The translations under genes and the position numbers were made by a program. Positions 56,770 to 64,000 of a stretch of 64,000 bases of DNA are shown piece by piece. The stretch is from Dipteris shenzhenensis (taxonomy: Eukaryota; Polypodiophyta; Polypodiopsida; Gleicheniales): NCBI GenBank assembly GCA_047967505.1, contig CM106538.1. One strand, 5' to 3'. Every line of letters starts with the position of its first letter. Position 1 is the first letter of the stretch. The notes beneath the pieces were generated by a model. It was not told where the DNA came from. It saw only the letters and a list, made by a program, of their open reading frames with translations, and did no database searches.

Positions 56770-57950
56770 ATGAAAGAGTAAACATAATTTTGGAATTTTA
56801 CGTACGCCCCATGATATGCCATAAACATGACTCGCATGCCATCCAAATGTAGAGGTTCCAACTAGGCACAAACATCATCTATGGTCTTTGTCTGATCGCT
56901 AAGTATAGAAGAAAGAAGAGAATCCAGCACATATACACGATTTTGTGCCGATCTAGGAAGTTGTGATATAACCATACTATACCCACAAATAAACGAAAGT
57001 TAGCTCATTAGATTGAATCAAAATACTAAAGTATCAAGCTTAGAAAAAGTTGTATCAAACCTAAGCATGGCCATCACTACTTTGTCATTCATCACTTTGT
57101 TAGGATTTGGGAGTATTGAAATCTACTCTGTACCAAATGTCACATACTGAGGTTGCTGTCGAATGATAACCCTAACATTAAATGAGCTTCCAAATTCCTT
57201 CAGTGTAGCCACATTTGCAGAATTGATCTCTATAATAGCCAACATCCTCTCTTCATGCATCTTCAACTCATCTATGCTTGCAACCGACCAAAAAGTGGCC
57301 AAGTTACTACTTCATCTAAATCAACTGTCCAAAACTTGGAGAAATTATACTATTGCCTTAAGTTCAAAACAATTTGGCATCACATTCTTTAATGATATGA
57401 ATGTATGTTAGTAAAGCATTAGAGTTAGTACAATTCTTTGAAGCTTATAAACATTGTGATATTTTCACTGCCACACTAATTTAAAACAAAACTTGATGCT
57501 AATTCTTTTGAGTAATAGGAAACAATAAAAGTAGCGCCACTTATACAAAAACTAGATATGTAATTGAGTTTTTCAAATGGGGTCATTTCTTACTTATTCT
57601 CTTATTGCCATGTTGTCTTTTCCAATCTTCCAAAGGCCAAAGATAAATTCTTGCAATTCTGCTTGTAATATATTGACCCGAGAATCCAAGTTGTTTAGCC
57701 CTTAAGACTGCCTCCACATCACTCATTGAATCCATATTGCACATTAATTGTAATATGTCAAGTTGTTCCACAGACAATTTCTTTAGTGGTGTTGGTTTTT
57801 CCATTAACTGCTTCATTTGTTTTTGTTCATCATGCTTCAAAACATTTGATGGTTTCTTCTCCTTGTCTGAGGAAGAGCAACTTTCTTCCCAAAATATTTT
57901 CGGAGAAGGAATACAACTCCATAGGTTCTAAAAATGCTTGATAATGCTCT
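56770..57950 (-). pseudogene. Unrecognised multi-exon gene remnant
   Basis: Minus-strand pieces. 57920-57583 reads CSSSDKEKKPSNVLKHDEQ, LSVEQLDILQLMCNM, AVLRAKQLGFSGQYITSRIA. Near 57280-57070 SIDELKMHEERMLAIIEINS, SFNVRVIIRQQPQYVTFG, a TAG, then NPNKVMNDKVVMAML, ending at a donor. Near 56990-56780 QLPRSAQNRVYVLDSLLSS, a TAG, then LEPLHLDGMRVMFMAYHG. The pieces look like consecutive exons of one gene and may belong with the phosphatase-like sequence upstream. No family is recognised. Confidence 0.4.
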
Positions 57951-58010
57951 CAAAGTATCCATACAAAGTATCACTGGAGACTGACCAAAGGGATCTGCTA
58001 TGATCATTGA

Positions 58011-58697
58011 TCAGACATCTGCTGAAACATGTCTTAATTCAAGGAGATAAGGCAATAATTTTTCTATGAGTTTAGCATTGCCTTGACTATGAAGAGTAAA
58101 TGGCTCTGGAAACAAACAAGTTCCAAGAGGATTTACACAATCCTTGTATGGACTATCATCGATCAAGATAGTGTTTGTCTGATCATATTGTCCTTTCCAC
58201 GATTCCCACATGTTATAAAGTGGCTTGAATAATGTTTCTACATACTGCTTGTCCGGTCTAAACAATGGACGACTTTTCCTTTTATAACATTTCTCTTGTC
58301 CCCAAAGCATGAAGAAAAGAAACTTTTTATTTGCTACCTCTTCTAGTAGTTCAATTCTCTGCTTCATATTCCACCTCAAGGCACAAGACCATATGACCAC
58401 ATTAAAGTGTTCTAGAAGAACATGGAGAAATATGCACCCATTCCGTAGCAATATCTTCTCTCTCCCAATGTTATAACATCTATTATCAAAGAAGCTCTTA
58501 TCAACCTTGCATAGCAATAATCCATTTAAGTCTAGAATGATGGCTCTTTTATGAATTCTATGAGTGAACCTTGCATGGACTCTCACATTGAATAATTTGT
58601 TTTGGAGGACCATTCTATATTTTCTCTTGAATCCTCTTGCAAAATGTCCATCTCAATGCCCTCTTGTACTAGTAGAGTATTTGCATCATCCACATCA
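58011..58697 (-). pseudogene. FCP1/NIF-type HAD phosphatase-like gene, cut by copia element
   Basis: The frame 58613-58011 has the NIF/FCP1 homology pattern: RAIILDLNGLLLCK at motif I (plant proteins of this subgroup often carry DxNGxL instead of DxDxT), FNVVIWSCALRWNMKQ at motif II, LWGQEKCY, and TILIDDSPYKDCVNP for the last acidic motif. Known relatives are phosphoserine phosphatases acting on nuclear or membrane proteins. If motif I needs two aspartates, DLN would be weak catalytically. Upstream, ANTLLVQEGIEMDILQEDS reads in a different frame and is interrupted by the copia LTR at 58698, so the 5' part is displaced. The frame change near 58613 is a frameshift or an unseen intron. Confidence 0.6.
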
Positions 58698-59049
58698 TGT
58701 GAAGATTGTGGGAGAGAGGGAAGGAGTCTCACTTGCGGCTTTCTCACATGCACAATGGGGGAATACACACAAAGGTGGAGGCTGAAAACAGTTTTCCTCT
58801 TCTTAGTTGTGTAAGCCAAAAGAACACTCGTACAAAGAAATAGAAGAACCCTATATGTGGGTCTCAAACCAAACTCAACTAACTAAGGTGGCATACTAAC
58901 TGAGCCACAAACTAGAGTAGATAAGGATAGCTGTCATCCAGCTATTATTCATGGGTGGTGTACCAACCGCATCTCCAGCTAACAAGTCGGTGACATAAGT
59001 ACACAACGGTCACCCTGGCATATCTCGAGTGGAGCTCGATATCTCAACA
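58698..59049 (-). repeat. 3' LTR of copia copy B
   Basis: 352 bp. On the plus strand it begins TGTGAAGATTGTGGG and ends GATATCTCAACA. Confidence 0.92.
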
Positions 59050-62000
59050 CTCCCCCTCAAGCTCAATCCCAAATCCTGCACACCAAGCAGGTCTCTGAAC
59101 TTGCGCAGCTTCTCTGCGCCCAATGCTTTCGTGAATATGTCAGCTACCTGATCCTCTGTGTTGACATAAACTAGATCAATAAGGCCTAGTAAAACCTTCT
59201 CCCGCACATAGTGATAATGCACCTCAATGTGCTTTGTTCTGGCATGAAAGACTGGGTTCTTTGCCAAGTGCATACTGCTCATGTTGTCACAATAAATGAC
59301 AACCGGCCCATCTGTAGACTGATGCATATCATAGAGTAGCTTATGCAACCAAGCTACCTCACATGCAGCCATTGCTGCACCCCTGTACTCAGCCTCTGTG
59401 CTCGACAAGGCAACTGTAGGCTGTTTCTTGCTGCTCCAAGTGACTGCAGCACTCCCAAAAGAGAACACATATCCACTGGTAGATCGTCTATCAGAAATGC
59501 TACCAGCCCAATCAGCATCAGTGTATCCATGCAATTGTATCCGAACCCCATCCTCATAAAATAGTCCATACTGCAATGTGGACTTCACATACCTGAGTAT
59601 GCATCTAGCCGCATCCAAATGCGGTTTCCTTGGAGCCTGCATAAACTGACTTACCAACCCAACAGCATAGCTCAAATCTAGCCTGGTAATAGTCATGTAA
59701 ATCAAACTTCCTACTATGCGTCTGTACATAGTAGGGTCTTCTAGAAGCTCATCTGCATCTGCGCTCAGCTTCACATTCTGCTCCAAAGGAATTGAAATAG
59801 GCTTACAGCCTGTCATCCCATATTTGGACAGCATGTCCAATCCATACTGCCTCTGCAAGAGCTGTATCCCACTTGGTGATCTAATCACCTCAATGCCCAG
59901 GAAATAACACAGATCTCCCAAATCCTTCATCTCAAACTTCTGCCTCAATAGCATTTTCACATGAAGGATATCTTCATCACTATCACCTGTGATGATCAAA
60001 TCATCAACATAAATGACCAGCAGCATAATCCCTTTCTCTATTTTTCTCACATAGAGTGAGAAATCTGCCTTGGAAATCTGAAAGCCAATAGTGACAAGAT
60101 ACTGTCCTATCTTGTCAGACCATGCTCTAGGTGCTTGCTTCAAGCCATACAAGGCTTTCTTCAACCTGCAAACAAACTCAGGATGAGTAGCATGAACATA
60201 ACCTGCTGGCTGCTCCATAAAGACCTCTTCTTGCAAATCACCATGCAAGAAGGCATTCTTTACATCCATCTGATGTAAAGACCATCCCTTTGATGCAGCC
60301 ATAGCAATGGCTGCTCTTACAGTTGCCATCCTTGCAACCGGGCTAAAAGTTTCTTCATAATCAATGCCATATGTCTGTGCATACCCCTTGACAACTAATC
60401 TTGCCTTGTATCTATTCACAGAACCATCTGCATTGTGCTTGATCTTATAAACCCACTTACAGCCAATTGCATTCTTGCCTTTAGGCAAAGGCACCAATTC
60501 CCATGTAGCATTAGCATCCAAGGCATCCATTTCTTCATCCATGGCTTTCTCCCATTTTTCATTTCCCATGGCTTGCTCAAAAGAAGTGGGTTCTGGTTCC
60601 TGTATCACTTTGACCATATAGGCATAGTGAATGGCTGTAAATCCATCATATTTCAGCCTATCCACACGATACCTAACCCTGGTAGACTTGTGCAAAATAG
60701 GCTCACTTCTAGGTGCTCTCAAAACATCCCTGGTCTTCCTTACTCCAGGTGTAACAACAGAAGGAATACCCAACTCATCATCAATGCTCTGTTCTGAGCC
60801 ACTGGATTCACCATCCACACAAGAGTGACCTGCATTCACATCAAACATGGGCTGATCTACCTTCTCTTTTCCTTTTCGTGATACCTGCGTACCACTCTCT
60901 ACATTGCTTTGAGGAGATTCTCCTGATCTCAATCTACCTGTCCATGGTGAAGTATGTGAACCACTGCTAGAGGACACTGCAGGTCCACTGATATTTTGTG
61001 ATTGCTGCTGTGAATTCTGTGCAGCAATACCATTTTGTGCATCTACATCAATCATCACATTTACTGGTTTATACCAGCTGCTCATCTCATCAAAAACAAC
61101 ATCTCTGCTCACTGTGAACTTATGTGTAGAAGGGTTATAGCATCTATACCCTTTCTGCTGCAGAGAATAACCAATAAAGACGCACTTCTCAGCTTTTGGA
61201 TCCAACTTGGACCTCAACTCATCTGGCACATGGACATAGGCAATGCAACCAAAAATCTTCAAATGAGAAATATCTGGTTTCCTACCAGTATACATCTCCT
61301 CTGGCGTCATGCCATGTATTGCTGCAGTGGGAGTCCTGTTCATTATATAGACTGCTGTAGCAACTGCTTCAGCCCAATAATAATCTGGTAGATCTTTTTC
61401 ATTTAGCATAGCCCGAGATACCTCTCCAATATGCCTGTTTTTCCTTTCTGCAATTCCATTTTGCTGTGGGGTATGACTGCATGAATATTGGTGCTTTATA
61501 CCATGCTCCTGCAAGAACCTTGCAAACTCATTTGAGAGGTACTCTCCCCCTCCATCTGACCTTAGGCATTTTATTTGCAGGCTTGTTTCTTTTTCCACCA
61601 TAGCTTTGAAAACTTTGAAGTGCCCAAACACTTCACTTTTCTTTTTCATAAAATACACCCATAGTTTTCTGCTGAAGTCATCAATAAATGTGACAAAATA
61701 GTGACAGCCTCCAATAGATGCAGCTTTTGTAGTCCACACATCAGAGTGGATTAATTCCAATGGCTTTTTACTCTCTTGAACATGCCTAGGAAAAGGTTTC
61801 CTTGCCTGTTTCCCAAATTGACAGGCTTTACAAACCTTGTGCATTTCTGCAACCTTGAATTTAGGCAATCCTGCAACAATATTTTGGGCTTACATTGATT
61901 TTAGTCGCTGTATATTAACATGACCAATGCGTTTGTGCTAGATATCAATATCTGCAACTACACCGGTCCCATGTGCAAACATTGCTGCACTCAATTCAGG

Positions 62001-63374
62001 CATGTCTGCATCCAACGTAAACATCCTGCCCTTCTTCTTTCCTTTTGCTATCAAGCGACCATTATTTTTCATATCCTCAACAAAGCATCCATGAGGATTA
62101 AATCTAACCTGCAAGCCCTGCTCAACCATTTGACCAACAAAAACCAGGTTCTTGGTGATGTTCGGGACATGAAATACATCAGACAAGTATTTCTTTTTCC
62201 CATCCTGCATAGACAAAGGAATTTTGCCAATCTGCACAAGAGGATGTGCAGTATCATCACTAGTCTCCACAAATCCTGGTTTTTCCATTTTTCTTGCATC
62301 CTGCATCCATTCAGCGTGACCTGTCATGTGGTTTGACGCACCCGAGTCAACATACCACACATCATTGCTTTCTTCTGCACTTGTTACAGAATTTGTCATA
62401 TGCTGCACCATAAACAAATGCTCATTTCTGTCATCGCCTTGTCTACTAGAGGATGCATAATTGCCTTGCTGCAATTTTCCACTCATAATGTCATTCTGCT
62501 TTTTGTAGCAGTCTTTAGCCATATGACCCATTTTGCCACAATAGTAGCATTCAACATTGCTGTTTGCATTTTGGCTTCTCTGCCATCCACCACGGCCTCT
62601 TTGGCTCCCCCTGCCTCTAGAGTTACCACGTCCTCCTGCATAGGACTGGTTTTCTTGCGTTTGCTGCATATTCTGATTTCTACCACGGCCTGCAAATCGG
62701 CCTCCTCTACCTCTGCCTCTACCTCTGCCAGCATTTGAGTAGAAGACAGTTTCTTTTGAAGTTCCTGCTGAAGAAGATGCACCCCCATTTCTCTGCTCTT
62801 CAGAAATTAGAAGAGCAATCAACTCCTCAAAATCAGGAAAGTTTTCACGGACGGCAATGGATGTCCGGAAGTGTGCATAATCCTTTCCTAGACCATTCAA
62901 GGTCACAGAAACCAAATCATCATCATCCACTGGCGACCCAATGGAAGCAAGTGCATCTGCAATTTTCTTCACTTTCATGTGGTAGTCATTTATGCTCAAA
63001 TTTTCTCTCTGCACATTGTGCAACTCCTGTTTGAGTTGCATTTTCCTGGCTTGAGTATTTGTGCTATACATTTTTGCCAAAGTATCCCATGCCTCCTTTG
63101 GTGTATTTGCATCCTGAATATGCACAATCATGGAGTCCGAAATACTGATAGACAGCCAGTACATAACTTTCCTGGCTCTCTCATGCCATCCTTTGAATGC
63201 CTGCATTTCCTGTTGACTGGGAACATTAGGAAGAACAGGTTCTTCTTCATTTCCTGTAATGAATTCCCAATAGCCTTTTCCCATCAAGAAATTCGTCATT
63301 CTAAACTTCCATGCCTGGAAGTTATTCTTGTCAAGCTTTTCAGTGACAATCTGTGAAAGAGAATCAGATGCCAT
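59010..63374 (-). pseudogene. Copia gag-pol polyprotein with two nonsense codons
   Basis: Starts at ATG 63374 (MASDSLSQIVTEKLDKNNFQ). Zinc knuckle CYYCGKMGHMAKDC, protease YVDSGASNHM, integrase HSDVWTTKA with RSDGGGEYL and PQQNGIAERKNRH, reverse transcriptase YVDDLIITG, RNase H YTDADWAGS and STEAEYRGA are all present in order. Reading is in one frame throughout, broken only by a TAG near 61938 in the GAG-pre-integrase region (where copy A has tryptophan) and a TAA near 61892 (where copy A has glutamine). Without readthrough it would yield Gag and protease only. An otherwise well-kept frame indicates recent inactivation. Confidence 0.9.
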
Positions 63375-63860
63375 TACAAAATACTGCAAAATATTCTGTC
63401 ACTGCAAAAAAACACAGCTTTTGCCTCACACGGGCAGATCTACAAAACTGACAAAAGTGGTATTTCACCACACAGTCACTTTCTAGTGACGATTTTGCAT
63501 CAACAGGCAACAGGCATGAATCTGCAACTCCCAATATCTCTGCACACAGGCATACGATGCGATTTCTGCGGCACCTTTCCACCGACTAGTCGCGCAGTGG
63601 TCGTACAGCAAAAAACAAGGCCTTTTTCTGAGTGCCTGCAAAAAACTTCCGCCTTCAAAACGGGCCCCGAAACGGCCTCAAATACTGCGCTCTCGCCACA
63701 CCGCGAAGGGCGTCTCAATCTGAAACAGTGCACTCCTGCACTTCTGGCTGTGCTACCTGCAGAGATTTGCTCCCAATCTCGAAATAGGAAAGCAACACTT
63801 GTCCTCTTACCAGGACAGCACGAACTTGGCTTGCTTTCTTGAGCTCCTTACCAGGAACAA

Positions 63861-63873
63861 GGCTCTGATACCA
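63861..63873 (-). promoter_or_regulatory. Primer-binding site, initiator tRNA-Met
   Basis: TGGTATCAGAGCC on the minus strand next to the 5' LTR. Confidence 0.88.
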
Positions 63874-64000
63874 TGTGAAGATTGTGGGAGAGAGGGAAGG
63901 AGTCTCACTTGCGGCTTTCTCACATGCACAATGGGGGAATACACACTAAGGTGGAGGCTGAAAACAATTTTCCTCTTCTTAGTTGTGTAAGCCAAAAGAA
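63874..64000 (-). repeat. 5' LTR of copia copy B (partial, window edge)
   Basis: Starts TGTGAAGATTGTGGG, near-identical to the 3' LTR over 127 bp; visible differences include CACACTAAGG versus CACACAAAGG and AACAATTTTCC versus AACAGTTTTCC. Confidence 0.9.

Larger units (their letters stand above)
58698..64000 (-). mobile_element. Ty1/copia retrotransposon copy B, continues past the window
   Basis: Minus-strand element: 3' LTR 58698-59049, polypurine tract about 59050-59064, polyprotein region 59010-63374, leader 63375-63860, primer-binding site 63861-63873 and 5' LTR from 63874 to the window end (127 of about 352 bp seen). The expected 5-bp duplication would be CATCA (58693-58697), to be found again near 64226. 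Closely related to the truncated copy at 22873 and more distantly to copy A. Confidence 0.92.

Overview
The window looks like nuclear DNA of a land plant with a large, repeat-rich genome. The evidence is GT-AG introns of about 80-1300 bp, an R2R3-MYB gene, an isoflavone-reductase-like gene, Ty1/copia elements primed by initiator tRNA-Met, and MITEs. A seed-free vascular plant is possible, but nothing in the sequence fixes the taxon. No RNA genes, CRISPR arrays or bacterial operons were seen.

Layout. 1-2367 (-): a gene with a ParB-like core, cut by the window edge, carrying one nonsense codon and a 250-bp MITE. 2440-6385: a composite of palindromic tandem repeats in two arrays, partly inverted, around an AT-rich and purine-rich core; it may be a foldback-type element. 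6448-12311 (+): a DUF8039/DUF7869-like transposon gene, decayed and split by a 2660-bp gag-only LTR retrotransposon (8447-11106). 12884-15200 (-): a second transposase-like family, decayed, convergent with the first. 16640-18027 (-): a protein kinase pseudogene. 19193-21161 (-): the best ordinary gene, a five-exon, 313-residue isoflavone-reductase-like enzyme, with extra copies of its last coding segment downstream. 21797-22481: CT/CA microsatellites.

22873-35344: retroelement debris (a copia LTR-gag piece, opposed gypsy gag and pol pieces, a copia integrase piece), two more copies of the same MITE, and unrecognised coding remnants. 35345-40633 (-): a copia element with an intact 1451-codon polyprotein but a truncated 5' LTR. 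40780-42490 (+): a second, heavily decayed DUF7869-like gene. 44624-45764 (-): a three-exon R2R3-MYB gene with a likely one-base frameshift in exon 1. 45780-52560: mostly gene-free DNA with small tandem duplications.

52600-56541 (+): about 16 near-copies of a palindromic site ending just upstream of a TATA box, followed by a three-exon gene with a RING-type cysteine/histidine pattern. Its frame is kept across about 600 codons apart from eight in-frame stop codons. 56770-58697 (-): remnants including an FCP1/NIF-type phosphatase domain. 58698-64000 (-): a second copia element, with two nonsense codons, running off the window.

The genes do not form one pathway. Most of the window is layered mobile DNA. 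The isoflavone-reductase-like gene is the only cellular gene that reads intact; the MYB gene reads well except for one apparent frameshift. The most unusual pieces are the palindromic promoter array with its gene, the nested palindromic repeat arrays, and the set of non-retroviral transposon-like gene families in the first 16 kb.
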